Shown here piece after piece: positions 40,582 to 51,271 of a stretch of 64,000 bases of DNA. Made by a program: the position numbers and the translations under genes. Source of the DNA: Martensiomyces pterosporus (taxonomy: Eukaryota; Kickxellomycota; Kickxellomycetes; Kickxellales; Kickxellaceae); the NCBI GenBank assembly GCA_025201845.1, contig MU603971.1:1-64000 (forward strand). Direction: 5' to 3'. The notes beneath the pieces are model-generated. The model saw only the letters and a list, made by a program, of their open reading frames with translations. It was not told where the DNA came from and made no database searches. Every line of letters starts with the position of its first letter. Positions within the stretch are counted from its first letter, which is position 1.

Positions 40582-41808
40582 TTAGCCGAGGGGAGTCACT
40601 GGCTTGTAGTATATCGTCGTCATGTACTTCCCGCGGTAGCGCGAGGTGCTGGACACAGCCATGACGTTATCCTTGATGGAGCAAGCGTACAGGTGGTTGA
40701 GCACGACGTGGTTGGGCACGGGCAGGATGTTCGGGTCATCGCGGCGAATATCCGAGCTGTTCAGCAGGACCTGGTTCAGATGGGGCGGGAGCAGCGGGGG
40801 CTCATTGCGTCTGCTGCTGCTGGTCTCCCTCGCCAGCTTGGCCAAGTCCGGGATGGCCATGCCGTACTCGCCAGGCGGGGAGTTTGACAGCGCAGCGGCA
40901 TCCAGGCCCTCGACGTTGTCCTCTTTCTCCTCGTCCTCCTCCTCCACAACATCCTCGACCTTGAAGTAGTTGACCAGGTTGCCGTCGTCGTCGGGCGCAA
41001 TAATGAAGCGGTTGGAGCAGCGCCACTTTCCGTCGACAATGTACTTGAGGCAATGCGTGCCGACGGGGAGGTCGACAACCACGCCAAACATGCCGTCGTT
41101 CTCGTGCAGCTTGATCTTGTACTGCCAGTCGATAAACGATCCTGAGATGTACACGCTACTGCCTGGCTCCGTCCACCTAATAAGCGTGGGCACCACCTTC
41201 GGTGCAACCGCCATGTCGTCATCCTTCGACGACTGGCTGCCGGCCAGTGCGTTAGCACCGCTGCCAGGTACACGCTGCGGCGTGTTGCCACGCTCCATCA
41301 GCCCCGACATCTGGTCGCTTGAGATACCGCTCCGCGGCGACCTCCCGCCGGCACCCGGCGCAATCTCGCGCGCGGCCATCATCTGCGCCAGCCCGCCCTG
41401 GTTCGGCAGCGTCTGCGGGATAGCCTCGGGCATCACCGTGTGCACCATTCCACGCCCTCCTCCATACCTGCCAGCTGCTGAGGGACCGCCCTGCGCCGAG
41501 ATCAGCGCAGAGTCCGGCAGAGGAGAGCCCACTACTGGTGAGAGCATGTCTACAGGGCCAACGCCCCGGCCGTGGTGGTGGTGGTGCGGGTTCTGGAGCG
41601 CTCCCTTGGGAGAGCTTGGCGATGTCTGTATGGTTGGCACCGGCACTGATGCAGTTGCTGCCGCAGGTGCCTTGGTGCGCCGCGAAAGGCGGTGTGAGAG
41701 CCCGCCGCCGCCTTCGTTTGTGCTCCCGTGGTGCGACGCGTGTTTATGAGGCCCGCCTGCTCCTCCCCCTGCGATATTGCCGCCGTCGACTGATTGCGAG
41801 TTTCCCAT
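40582..41808 (-). CDS. AMPK/Snf1 beta subunit
   Basis: 408 residues. It starts MGNSQS, an N-myristoylation signal. Residues up to about 200 are Gly/Ser/Pro-rich and disordered. A CBM48 glycogen-binding domain follows (about 204-285): PTLIRWTEPGSSVYISGSF, W, KLHENDGMFGVVVDLPVGTHCLKYIVDG. The C-terminal ASC domain that binds the alpha and gamma subunits ends in PNHVVLNHLYACSIKDNVMAVSSTSRYRGKYMTTIYYKP. It scaffolds the energy-sensing Snf1/AMPK kinase. A candidate upstream kinase of the same pathway is at 57805-62586. Divergent from the small TM gene. Confidence 0.95.
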   Translation of the reverse strand: MGNSQSVDGGNIAGGGAGGPHKHASHHGSTNEGGGGLSHRLSRRTKAPAAATASVPVPTIQTSPSSPKGALQNPHHHHHGRGVGPVDMLSPVVGSPLPDSALISAQGGPSAAGRYGGGRGMVHTVMPEAIPQTLPNQGGLAQMMAAREIAPGAGGRSPRSGISSDQMSGLMERGNTPQRVPGSGANALAGSQSSKDDDMAVAPKVVPTLIRWTEPGSSVYISGSFIDWQYKIKLHENDGMFGVVVDLPVGTHCLKYIVDGKWRCSNRFIIAPDDDGNLVNYFKVEDVVEEEDEEKEDNVEGLDAAALSNSPPGEYGMAIPDLAKLARETSSSRRNEPPLLPPHLNQVLLNSSDIRRDDPNILPVPNHVVLNHLYACSIKDNVMAVSSTSRYRGKYMTTIYYKPVTPLG

Positions 41809-42207
41809 GGGAAGCGGCTATAAGCGAAACCTGAGTGAGAAGGGCTCTTGGGAATGAAAGCGAGATGGCTGAATTAGCAAAGGTGCAAGTGCAGTCTTGC
41901 CTGCAGAAGGAACAGAGAGCAATGAGAGAATAAGAAAGAGGAAAAGTGGAGAAGACAAGAGAAGAGAAGAGGTGCGTCTGGAAAGTCAGCCGCGTTGGGG
42001 GAGGACAGCACATGAAGCGCAAAAGGGCGGCGAACAGCGCCCAGCCAAGAGAGCGTGCTAGCGTGCGCTGCCTGGTGACGTTTTGGAAAGGGCCGTTCTG
42101 CCTTCTCTTTCCCTCTCTTGCTCCGCCAACTTTATTTCCTCCTGCCTCTTCAGCTCCGCCATACTACGGCCTGCTCTGTACTCTACACACAAACAGCACA
42201 GCGCTCC
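41809..42207. promoter_or_regulatory. divergent promoter region, AMPK beta/TM protein
   Basis: 399 bp between two divergent ATG codons. Purine-rich near 41910-41975. No other feature. Confidence 0.5.
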
Positions 42208-42609
42208 ATGCTCTCCTACACGTTCCCCGTACAGCATTCCAACGGCGCCGAGGGCGACGCGCCCAAACCGCCTGGTCATTTCCCAGTGGAGCGACACCCA
42301 GCCGCCGACGACTGGGGCATGACGATAATTGCGATACTCATAATGTCGCTCATAGCCTTTGCCGCGCTAGGCATCCTAGTCAAGCAGAGCTTCCGCCTCG
42401 TCCCTACCGGCGTCATGGCTCTGCGCACGCTAGTCAACGGTCGCCACCCTCCTGCGGGACACCACGAGCTGGCTGCCGACGAGGAAGAGCAGGGCAGCGC
42501 TGGGGATGGCGCTGTGGACCGCAGGCGGCTGGAGCTGCTGAGCGATAACGAGGACGACAGCGAGGCTGAGGACGATGCGCGCGTCCTGCACATCCGCACG
42601 TCTGAGTGA
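42208..42609 (+). CDS. small single-pass membrane protein
   Basis: 133 residues from the ATG at 42208. A short polar N-terminus precedes one hydrophobic helix at about residues 37-58 (GMTIIAILIMSLIAFAALGIL). The rest is charged and acidic (RRRLELLSDNEDDSEAEDDA). It resembles a type I/III single-pass protein; no family recognised. The clean ATG and head-to-head position with AMPK beta support a real gene. Confidence 0.6.
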   Translation: MLSYTFPVQHSNGAEGDAPKPPGHFPVERHPAADDWGMTIIAILIMSLIAFAALGILVKQSFRLVPTGVMALRTLVNGRHPPAGHHELAADEEEQGSAGDGAVDRRRLELLSDNEDDSEAEDDARVLHIRTSE

Positions 42610-42931
42610 GGAAGCCGAGCATTCAGCCCCCTACTTCCCCGCATATCCACCAGCGCCCATGCCATTTTCGCCAAACGTTTCTATACTTTGTTTTCATGTA
42701 CAAAACCAGCAGCAGCGAGGAAAGGCCAGCAAACGCGCCTTTTCTCAGTCCAACAGAAGAAGCCGTTGAGAACACATGGAAAGAACGAGAAAGAAAAATG
42801 TAGCGGCAAAAGCATAGACAAAAGCAAAGCGTGCTTAACTAGCAGCGCTCAGAATTTAGAGCAGCAAATCTCGGCGAGAGAAGGAAGATAGAAAACAGGT
42901 GGATGAGTAGGCAGAAATTTTGATGGGCAGA
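42610..42931. other. convergent intergenic region
   Basis: 322 bp between convergent genes, A-rich near 42780-42810. No gene seen. Confidence 0.6.
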
Positions 42932-44848
42932 CTAGTCCAGGCGGACGTAGTTCGCAGGGAACTGGCCGCTTCTTCCGTTGCAAGTGCCCTCCCACCAGTC
43001 GTTCTGGCTCTCCGTCTTCTTGGTGACGTTGATCAGATCGCCCTTTGTAAACGACAAGTCGCCTGCCTGCTCACCGGCAAAGTCATACATGGCCACAGCG
43101 CGTGTGCTGTTCTGTGCACGGACGGGTGCTGGCGGGGGAGGTCCACGGGTGCTGGTCTTGGCGTCATTCAGCGGCGCCGACTGGTAGCTGTTGCTGCCGC
43201 CGTATCCGCTGGCACCGTATCCAGCTGCTGCTCCAGCGCCATACGCCGACGATGCTCCATAGCTGCTCGAGGTGCCATATCCAGGTGCAGCCCCGTATTC
43301 GGGCGCGGCATCGTAACCAGGCGTGGACATCTGGCTGCTCTGGGTAAGACTGCGGTTCAGATACGACTGGTTTCCACCTGCAGCAGCCGGGCTGGCCGAT
43401 CCATATCCAGCGGTAGTGCCGCCGTAGGGACCAGCAGCGTCCGATCCGTAGTTGGTGGTTCCGCCATAGGGTCCGGGAGTAGACTCCCCAGCGCTCCCGC
43501 TGGCGGGCGAGTTGGAGTACATGTTGGTCACCGGCATGGCTTTCATATTAAGCGCACGGTACAGCACGTCGGCCTGAGGCGGAGGGGGAACACCGCCGCT
43601 GAGAAGCTCCCCGGCGCGAACGGGGCGGCCATAAAGCTTGGAGTTGGCATCCTTGCGCTCGAGAATAACCGACCCTTCAAGCGAGATACCAGCGAACAGG
43701 CCCTTCGACTTGCTGTATGAGAAAACAGGTGCAATGTTGCGGATGGCTCCTGATGCCTCGGCACTCCGACCAAGGGGACCAGCACTGACTAAAGCACAGA
43801 GTTGTGTGAAAAGGCCAAAAACATCGAATTAGCAGATGGCATGAGCGAGGGCGTGCACATGCCGCAGTAACTCACTTTGTGTGCAGCAGGTGTAGAGTAA
43901 AAAGGACAAGGCCGACGTTACCTGAAAGATTGCCACCAAGAGTGACGTTACCGCCGTGGCTAAAAGCCTTGACTGCGCTAGGCGTGTTCAGCACCATGAC
44001 AAAGTCGGTCATCTCAGCACCGATCTGACCACCAACGCCAGCACCTGCAGTGCCAATTGCTGACGGAGCAGACCATCCTACAATCGCCAAAAACAAAAGA
44101 TGTCGCGAGCAATGGCGCAAGCAATGACGCACGCGTCGTTAGTAAAGAACAGGTAGATAAAGACAACGGCTGTTCTGGCAGAGAACATTCTCTGTATCCC
44201 AACAAAGCGGACTAGGCGCGGAACAATGAACGTGCTAATGACCACTGCTGCAATGCCCTTCTCACGCACTTCCGCCCAGAGAAAAGCCCGCACATTGCGA
44301 ATGCGCCTGCTAAGGCCCAGCCTCGGCGTTAGTCGGGGTACTTACCTCCATCCGGCAAACTAAACACGCAAGAAACACGCCAATCGATTTAACACACGCA
44401 CACAGGCACCCAGAAGCACAGTTAGTAGCATGCAGCAACAAGAAAAGAAACAAAGTATTCGGTTATATCCCCCCAGTCGTAAAATCAGGCAGGCTCAAAG
44501 AGTGCGGGGAAAGGTGCAGTAGACGCTGGGCCTGCAGGCACGCCATAGCGAAACGACACAAAGTCGAGCCGTGTCTGGTGCACAAGGCATTCCAAGACGC
44601 GACGAAAGGGGCACACGGCAGAAAAGCACTTACCGAGCAACTACGAGACCAGAGCCAACACGACCGGACCAGATGAAGCCAGCCTTGATGACGGTCATAA
44701 ACGCGATACCCTTGGCGTTGGCCAGAATGTTTGGAGGGATGAACTTGTCGACTCCACCGGCCTTGCCAGTATCAATGAAGGAGTTGAGGATCTTTGCAGC
44801 CTTTATGCACTCCTTGTCCAGGCTTTGCGGTAGCGGGATTCTCGACAT
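42932..44848 (-). CDS. Ysc84/SH3YL1-like actin-patch protein (SYLF + SH3), four exons
   Basis: Exons are 44848-44634, 44359-44346 (14 nt), 44077-43922 and 43788-42932; 413 residues with every junction in frame. The SYLF domain runs IPPNILANAKGIAFMTVIKAGF, SGRVGSGLVVAR, then LPDG from the microexon, then GWSAPSAIGTAGAGVGGQIGAE, TDFVMVL, GGNLS|VSAGPLGRSAEASG and SKGLFAGISLEGS. A linker of about 150 residues rich in Tyr/Gly/Ser is prion-like. The C-terminal SH3 has ALYDF-like AVAMYDFAGEQAGDLSF, GDLI, WWEG and FPANYVRLD. Family members (yeast Lsb3/Lsb4, human SH3YL1) bind actin and phosphoinositides at endocytic sites. Confidence 0.93.
44346..44359 (-). other. 14-nt microexon of the Ysc84-like gene
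   Basis: Flanked by TTTAG upstream and GTAAGT downstream (minus strand). It adds residues LPDG and part of two split codons, exactly the piece missing between VVAR and WSAPSAIG in the SYLF family. Confidence 0.9.
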
Positions 44849-45619
44849 TGCTTATTGTGTGTGTATGTGCGCTGTGTGTTTAGAGGCAATAGCCGGGGTT
44901 CAATCTGTGCAAATTTCAGCAAGAGTACTTGGGGAAATAGGAATAGGGAAGCAGCGAAGCAGAGTGGAGAAGAGGAAAGTTAATAGGGCGAAGCGCTTGG
45001 AGGCGCCGAAACTTGTGCGCGGAAAAAAAGCGAAACGTCGGTTCTTTGCGGTCACTGGCAGCCAAGCACCCTTACCCTGACTGCCCTGCCCCAACTTGTG
45101 ATTGCCGCCCCTCATCTCAACAGTGCCCCCTCGTTCGGCCAGCAAAGGGTCCTCTTTGGCCGCACCGCGCTTCTGGCGGCTGTTCTGCTGGCGTTTCCTC
45201 ATCATTCGTGCGAAGCAGCCCACGCCAAAGGGCTTGGCAACAGCTGACTGTGCATGCTCCTTTGCTTGGCTACTGACGTCCTTCGCAGCAGCCAAGCCTG
45301 CCTCTTTTGCGGTTACATGCCCAGTAGACGTGTGGTGCTGCCCCTCTTGGCGCGCAGCAGGGCAGGAGGCACTGCGGATGCCCTCTCGCTTTGCCCTCCC
45401 CATGCTGCTCAAAGCCCCTGGATTCAGATGGGAAAGATATATTTAGATGTGGCACAAAAAAAGTACAGCCCGCAGCCAAACAGAGGAGGCAGGTCCAGGT
45501 CAAGAAAAAAGCAGTGCATCTGGCAGCAGTACATATGGACGATGAGCCAGCTGATAAACAGGTGCAAGGAGCGCGTCGGTACGCACGGCCCTCAAAGCGG
45601 CGTTGTGGAATGCAGTGGC
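44849..45619. other. region between the Ysc84-like and PB1-like genes
   Basis: 771 bp. It holds one doubtful ORF (44900-45403, listed separately). A TCTAAATATATC TATA-like element on the minus strand lies near 45438, about 35-45 bp before that ORF's ATG. Nothing else recognised. Confidence 0.5.
44900..45403 (-). CDS. possible small basic protein, doubtful
   Basis: The ATG at 45403 opens a 167-codon frame, basic and Ala/Gln/Lys-rich (AGLAAAKDVSSQAKEHAQ, MMRKRQQNSRQKRGAAKED). A TATA-like element shortly upstream supports transcription. No domain. GTAAGG at about 45078 could be a splice donor ending a shorter coding part after GNHKLGQGSQG. It may be spurious. Confidence 0.3.
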   Translation of the reverse strand: MGRAKREGIRSASCPAARQEGQHHTSTGHVTAKEAGLAAAKDVSSQAKEHAQSAVAKPFGVGCFARMMRKRQQNSRQKRGAAKEDPLLAERGGTVEMRGGNHKLGQGSQGKGAWLPVTAKNRRFAFFPRTSFGASKRFALLTFLFSTLLRCFPIPISPSTLAEICTD

Positions 45620-47854
45620 CTAAGGGGCGGCCGGAATCATCAATGGCGACAGCTCCGACACTGGTGCTGGCAAGGGACCCAGGAGTCCCCCGCTACTCAC
45701 TCCAGCCTGGCGCTCAGCAATCTCCTTGGGATCAGCCAGGTAGAGGGTCAGCTTCTCGACCATCTTGAAGTTGGCGCGATCCTGCTGCTCGCCAGCGGCC
45801 ACCTCCATATCCTCATCCGCCGATGACTGTCCGCCTGTTTCGTCCGATTCCCGTGACTGGCCGACCCTGTTGGCCGTTTTGGCTACGGCCTCCTTGACGC
45901 GCCTTCTCTTGGCGCAGCTGACGGCGTCCATGACACTCCGCCAAGTCGGGTTGTCCTCGATGGTCACCATGCCGCCGTCTGGCTTGCACAGAACCAATTT
46001 GCGCCGCTTGGCCTCGACAAGAGGAATGCCGCCCTGGTAGAGCTTTGTCAGGATGCGGTCGCGCGCTCGTGCAAACACCAGAGTGCGCGCCATGGGGATC
46101 ACCACCGTGCTGTCGGCATCCATGACCACCTTTACGTGGACCATTGAGTTGCCCACCAGCGATGATATCATGCCATTGACGCTCGCTGTGTTGAACTGCG
46201 ATGTGGTGAGAGCTAGTGCAAGGTCGCTGGGTGGCAGTGCTGGTGCACGGGTGGGCGTTCTGATGCCTGAAGTAGTCGCTGGGGGGCGGATATAGAGTTC
46301 ATCGGCTGCTGTCAGCGACTCGTCGCTGCGCTGTGACTCTTCGCTTGCACACCGACTTCCGCTATTGCTGCTGGGGCTACTTCTACTGCTGTTGCTATTA
46401 GGGTTTTTGCGTCGGAGTGTTGTGTTGCTTCTATGTGCCGAGCTAGTGGACCGACGCAGAAGCATAGATATCGACCGTCTGAGGAGTCCAGGCGTCGGCG
46501 AACCGCCCTGTCTGTCCGCCGCATCGTCTCCATTGGCTGCTGCGGGTCCCCTCGTGTCGTCGACTGCTGTCACAGACGCCGTCATTGACGCAGTGCTTTG
46601 TGAGCCCGCATCACTACCACGGGTTTCCCTCCTCAGCGTCGGCCGGCTCCTCAGTAGCTCCTGTGCCTTGGGTTCTGCCATGTCCATAAAATGCGGCGTA
46701 AACCCGTCCGCATCGTCGGCTGCTGGGAGCGCTGGAGTGGGGAATTTCGGCCCCAATAGACCGGCACTCTGGGTTGTCGGCGACTGACTATCGCTGGCTG
46801 TGCGTGAGGAATATGCGTTTGCCGAAGCTGGTGCTAGCGGTTCATCTGGGGTTGGCAGCCCGACACGTAGACTGTAGTCCTTGGCCATGGTGGTGTCGAT
46901 GCGAGGCGGGCGAAGCAGATGGCCTCCGAAACCCGCTGCTCCAGACTGACTGCTGGGCTGGTGCGTAGATAACCGGCTCATCTCCTGGTCCTTGAAGATG
47001 CCGGCAGCCCCTGTGGGCAGCAGGGAAGGTTGCGGTGTGGGCGGACCAGGATGGAGCGCGTACTCGAATGAGGAGCGCTTTCTGGCTCTGGTGGCCACGA
47101 GCTGTGCTGGTGTGTTGGTGGCAGCTGCATTCGCGCCCATATTGTGAGATGGCGATGTGCACTCGGTCTCTGTCTCGGTGATATTGCTGTCTATAGATGA
47201 AAAAAGATGGCCGTCGTCGTTGTCGCTATAACTCTGCTCAGAAGAGGTGTCGGCAGTGGAGGAATCGAAGCGAGAGAAGAGCAGAGAGGTGAACGTAGGC
47301 GAAAACAATGTGCTGGATTCTGCCGAAGAGGTGGGGATGTAAACAGAGTCCACGGTAAAGGAAACGCCGAGATGCCTATATTTAAGGGAATCCTCTTTCC
47401 TCTCCACAGTGCCTCCTTGGGAAGTCGGTGCAGCGTGGTAGGCTGCTGATGTTTCTGCTGCGTAGCCAAACTCGCCTACAATAGGTTCTTGAGCCCGGGT
47501 GATGGAGTACAAGAAGTAAAGTTTTTCTGCCGCTATTAATTCCAATTGGCAAATGTCACGATGCTGATCATTTTGGCTGGCTGCCCCATGCTCGCACAGC
47601 CCCACACTCCTCAGACCAGCCCACTGTGGAGAGCGAGGAATGGAGCCCGAAAGGAGATGTGGATATTTGTGGCTCACACTCATCAAAATGCACCGGCCGC
47701 AGGTACATGAGCACACGCCGAGGAGCGCGCAAAAACACAGTATCATTAACACGAGCTGTGCGGCAAAGGTGCTTGGCATCAGCAACACCCACAGCGCAGC
47801 CCCCGCAGAGAAAGTGTGCGAATGTGATGCTTGTGTTTTTGGCGGCGATAGCAT
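45620..47854 (-). CDS. large disordered protein with C-terminal PB1-like domain; start uncertain
   Basis: The open frame has 744 codons from an ATG at 47854, but the first 150 residues are Cys-rich and unlike the rest. A TATA-like TTAAATATAGG on this strand near 47377 lies inside it, so the real start may be the ATG at 47140 (MGANAAATNTP) or a spliced one. The middle is Ser/Thr/Pro-rich with RRSISMLLRRSTSS. The C-terminal part (VHVKVVMDADSTVVIPMAR, RILTKLYQGGIPL, RRKLVLCKPDGGMVTIEDNPTW, later KLTLYL) looks like a PB1/ubiquitin-like fold, a protein-interaction module of fungal polarity and NADPH-oxidase regulators. I cannot name the protein. Confidence 0.7.
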   Translation of the reverse strand: MLSPPKTQASHSHTFSAGAALWVLLMPSTFAAQLVLMILCFCALLGVCSCTCGRCILMSVSHKYPHLLSGSIPRSPQWAGLRSVGLCEHGAASQNDQHRDICQLELIAAEKLYFLYSITRAQEPIVGEFGYAAETSAAYHAAPTSQGGTVERKEDSLKYRHLGVSFTVDSVYIPTSSAESSTLFSPTFTSLLFSRFDSSTADTSSEQSYSDNDDGHLFSSIDSNITETETECTSPSHNMGANAAATNTPAQLVATRARKRSSFEYALHPGPPTPQPSLLPTGAAGIFKDQEMSRLSTHQPSSQSGAAGFGGHLLRPPRIDTTMAKDYSLRVGLPTPDEPLAPASANAYSSRTASDSQSPTTQSAGLLGPKFPTPALPAADDADGFTPHFMDMAEPKAQELLRSRPTLRRETRGSDAGSQSTASMTASVTAVDDTRGPAAANGDDAADRQGGSPTPGLLRRSISMLLRRSTSSAHRSNTTLRRKNPNSNSSRSSPSSNSGSRCASEESQRSDESLTAADELYIRPPATTSGIRTPTRAPALPPSDLALALTTSQFNTASVNGMISSLVGNSMVHVKVVMDADSTVVIPMARTLVFARARDRILTKLYQGGIPLVEAKRRKLVLCKPDGGMVTIEDNPTWRSVMDAVSCAKRRRVKEAVAKTANRVGQSRESDETGGQSSADEDMEVAAGEQQDRANFKMVEKLTLYLADPKEIAERQAGVSSGGLLGPLPAPVSELSPLMIPAAP

Positions 47855-48708
47855 ACGTATTCATGAAATAGGTTTCTGCTCTTTTCTTTTGCTGAGCATA
47901 TTGCGGAGGATGCAGTGAAACAGGGTTGGTGGTTGGCAGAAGATGCTGCAGGTCATGGGTACACTCATTCAGCCCGCTGCCATTGCTATTGCAGCCGTAG
48001 CTGCTAATGGCGTGTCCATCTGTTTGCAGTGATGCCCACACATCCCGACAGCCACCACTGTCTGGATGCTGCGCACATACAGGAGGTGGAACTTGCGACC
48101 TATGCCGTGGTGAAGAGACACGCTGGGAGTGGCGGTGGGTCACAACAGCCAAACCGTCTATCATGTGAATAAATGGGGGCATCAAATCGCCCTTGTTTTC
48201 TTTCCTCTCTGCTCCGCGCTGCACTTGCTAGCACCATGAGACACGCTGGGAATGGCGGTGGGTCACAGCAGCCAAACCGTCTATCATGTGAATAAATGGG
48301 GGCATCAAATCGCCCTTGTTTTCTTTCCTCTCTGCTCCGCGCTGCACTTGCTAGCACCATCCCGCCAACAGGCGTCAAACCCGTACAATTCCCAGGCTTG
48401 GTGGATATGCCAAAGAAGCTTGGACGCTGAACAGCTGGAAGGAGGGGGTGTTCGAGAATTCTTCAGATGGCGGGGGATGATGCTTGAAAAAGGAAAGGAA
48501 GAAAGTTGGCAGGATTATCTCCCTTGTCCACATGTGCAGCCGAAGCAGACGAAAGGAGGTGCAAAACAAAAGCATATGGACATTTCCGCGGACGTTTTGA
48601 GAGCAACAAATACACCGCATCTACTTGCGGTAGCGACGCAAGAGTGCCCGGATTGCCAAAGAGTAGCAGCCTCATGGTGGGAGTAGAATCAGCATTTGCG
48701 AAAAGAGT
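47855..48708. other. intergenic, contains a 123-bp tandem duplication
   Basis: 854 bp with no supportable gene. The notable content is the tandem repeat at 48115-48360. Confidence 0.55.
48115..48360. repeat. two-copy 123-bp tandem repeat
   Basis: 48115-48237 and 48238-48360 are the same apart from two visible substitutions (GGGAGTGG/GGGAATGG and CACAACAG/CACAGCAG). 123 is a multiple of three and the minus strand is open across it (41-residue repeat), but coding is unproven. Confidence 0.95.
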
Positions 48709-48945
48709 CTACTTGCCTTGGCAAGTGCCCGATGCGCCGATAATCCGGGCATCTCCAAAGACCTGTTTGACGCGCTCAGCATAGACACGCGCAAGGTCAG
48801 CCATTTCAACCACTGCTGTGTACGCCGAAGCCAGTGCAGACACCGGCGCTGCCATTGCCGCTGCTGGCTCGCCACCTGCAGCCGCATCATCGCCACTATC
48901 GCTGCGCGGCTGGTTGAGTGAGGCAGAATATTGCACTTGCTTCAT
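48709..48945 (-). CDS. possible 78-residue protein or exon
   Basis: ATG at 48945, stop at 48709. The sequence is Ala-rich with a helical second half (ALASAYTAVVEMADLARVYAERVKQVF). The end CAAG|GCAAGT looks like a GC-type splice donor, so this may be a first exon with more sequence at lower coordinates. No family recognised. Confidence 0.4.
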   Translation of the reverse strand: MKQVQYSASLNQPRSDSGDDAAAGGEPAAAMAAPVSALASAYTAVVEMADLARVYAERVKQVFGDARIIGASGTCQGK

Positions 48946-49619
48946 TTCTGTATCCTATTTGGGTTGTCGTTTGTAAAAAGAGAAAATTCAATGGGTGAGT
49001 GAAGACAGCAAGGCGACGATAGTGCAGTTTCTTGGAATGGAGCCCAGGACACAGGAGAGGCGATGAGCAGGTCGATGCCCTGGACCGACCACGCAAAGGA
49101 GAATGTTGTCATTTTGCGCTCTCTCCAGACAAGACATGCATCCAACCACAGCACTAGCTGCAGCAGTATCCTCTCTTTCTCCCGCTTTGAATGCGCACCA
49201 AGAGCCCTGGTTGCTGATACTGCATCGATACGGGGTATTCATCCACCTTGCTGCTCACAGACAACGTTGTCCTTTGCTTCTACTGCACCAACGTCTTTGG
49301 AGGATACAGCACGATATGCAGCATAGGGCCAGATCCGCTGATCGTGCTTGTTGATCAGGATTCGCTGCTATTGTCACATGCCTCCTAGCCGCCAGCCAGC
49401 GCCAAGTGCAGCAGTGGCGGCATCGGCAAGCGCAATATGTGCGATGAACGATCCACCCGCTCCGCGTTCTTTCGAAGGCACCAGGCCACTTTCGCTTCTT
49501 TGTCTCCGCTATTTCCCAGGGTTCTCTCCATGCCTCCTTGCTCTGACAACCAAACACAACAATCGTATCTTGGGTCTCTGTAAACGACACGCGCCGGGTG
49601 TACTAATATAAAGACGACT
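48946..49619. other. intergenic, promoter of PEX3
   Basis: 674 bp without a supportable gene. An AT-rich TACTAATATAAAGA element sits just before the Pex3 ATG. Confidence 0.55.
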
Positions 49620-51271
49620 ATGCTGGAGGATGTGTGGAATTTCGCAAGACGGCACCAGCGCAAGCTCGTTATTACTGCGGGCATCGCTGGTGGGCTGTAC
49701 TACTCTGGAAAGCTGCTGGCCCAGCGACTGGTCGAAATGCAGGCCACCTCGTCAAAGGAGCGCAGCTCCAAGGAAAAGTACGCATCCCTGAGGCAGAGAC
49801 ACGTAGGCTAGTAGCAGCAATAGCTCGCCGCCTGTGCCGACAAGCCTATGAAGGCAAATTCAGCGGCCAGCCCTAGGCTGACATTGCAAAACCCAGCCAC
49901 AATCAATTGCGTGCGTTTGTTGTCAGCAGATGGCTCTGCTAATGCCCCTCCTTGCCAAATATGCCGCGTTGTAGCATTCGCAGGCGCTTTGACCAGAACC
50001 AGCGCGACTGCCTGTTTACTATCATGAGTCTGCTGCCTGAGCTCAGCGAGCAGGTTCTGCGCGAGGTAGATGTGGAGCGGCTGATTTCAGAGCTGCGGGC
50101 CATCCACAAGTCACCAGCACCAGCGCCCAAAATCTCGGCTATTTCCGGCACACCAACAGGCGAAAACGTATGGTCTAACAGCGCCAGTCCTGCTGCTGCT
50201 AGCGCCGAGGAGTCTGGTGTCGTTTCGGGGTCACACGAAGAGGGCGCTGTCAAAGAAAACGGCGCTGCTGAAGCCGACGGGGCATCGTCAGCTGCATCAA
50301 CAGAAAACGAGCAGGAGAGCGCTGGTGTAGAGGAGGAAGAGGAGCCCATTCCAGCCGAGCCCGCCAGAAGAGCCAAGGTTGAGATCTGGGAAGACATCAA
50401 GATCCAAAGCTTCGCACGCACGTTGATCGCTGTGTACTCTGAATCCCTGCTCACCATCATCGTGCACATCCAGCTCAACATGGTTGGGCGAAGCACCTAT
50501 CTGGACTCGGTCATTGGCAAGTTTGCAGGCGCAGATAGAGACCAGGTTGCACTTGAGGGCAGGTACACGTCGAGGCTCTCGATGGCGGACGAGCAGAACT
50601 TTTTGATGCTCAGCTGGTGGTTCCTGAACCGCGGGTGGCGCCAGCTGATGGTGCAGATTTCTGGCGCCGTGAACCAGTGCATCGGAGGGCTGTCGCTCAA
50701 GGAAAAAGTATCCCACCGCGAGCTTGCTGGCCTGTTCAACAGCATCCACAACAAGCTGCGCGAGAATGGACTCATGCAGTCGCTGCCTGGAATCATCCTG
50801 CCGCTCGGCGACGAGAGCATCGAGGACTACCTTGCCTCAAACAGACTTTCGGCCGATCAGGTATTCTCCAGCGTGTTTGCACGGCTGCTCGACCAAATGC
50901 GGGACGTGATCGAGAGCGCAGACTTCAACTTTGTGTTCACCAGCTGCATCGACAGGCTCACCGTGCAGCTTCTCGAGTCTCTCCAGGAGAGCTTCCCTGA
51001 GCCCGCTCCGCTGCCTGCGCTTAGCCGGCCGCTGCCACCCACGGTCGAGGGCGAGGCAGCGCCAAACCTCGACGACGTGGTCAAGGAGTTTGAGGAGTTC
51101 TCTGCACCACCCGAGAGCCGCGTTGTCATTGTGCAGCTGCTGCCTCGTATCGCTCGCGAGGTGCACCAGATCCTCAACGGCGTGCCAAACCAGTACCTCG
51201 AAAACGTCAGCGCCTCGCGCGAGGTGCAGGCTCTGTCGGCTGCAGTGTACACGGCCGAGGATGTGCTTTAG
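49620..51271 (+). CDS. pex3: peroxisomal biogenesis factor 3, two exons
   Basis: Exon 1 is 49620-49777 and exon 2 is 49975-51271; intron 197 nt; 484 residues. Exon 1 codes MLEDVWNFARRHQRKL, matching the Pex3 start, and one membrane helix (VITAGIAGGLYYSGKLLA, about residues 18-36). The join SSKE|N|IRRRFDQNQRDCLFTIMSLLP restores the conserved region. Then comes a Pex3-type core with EIWEDIKIQSFARTLIAVYSESLL, VHIQLNMVGRSTYL and a helical C-terminus. An acidic, Ala/Ser-rich insertion (about residues 95-185) is longer than in model species. Pex3 anchors Pex19 at the peroxisomal membrane and is needed to insert peroxisomal membrane proteins such as the ABCD transporter at 24393. Confidence 0.93.

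Noticed and set aside
47568..48224. 218-codon minus-strand ORF
   Set aside because: Overlaps the 5' part of the PB1-like frame and part of the 123-bp repeat, lacks a domain and has mixed composition.
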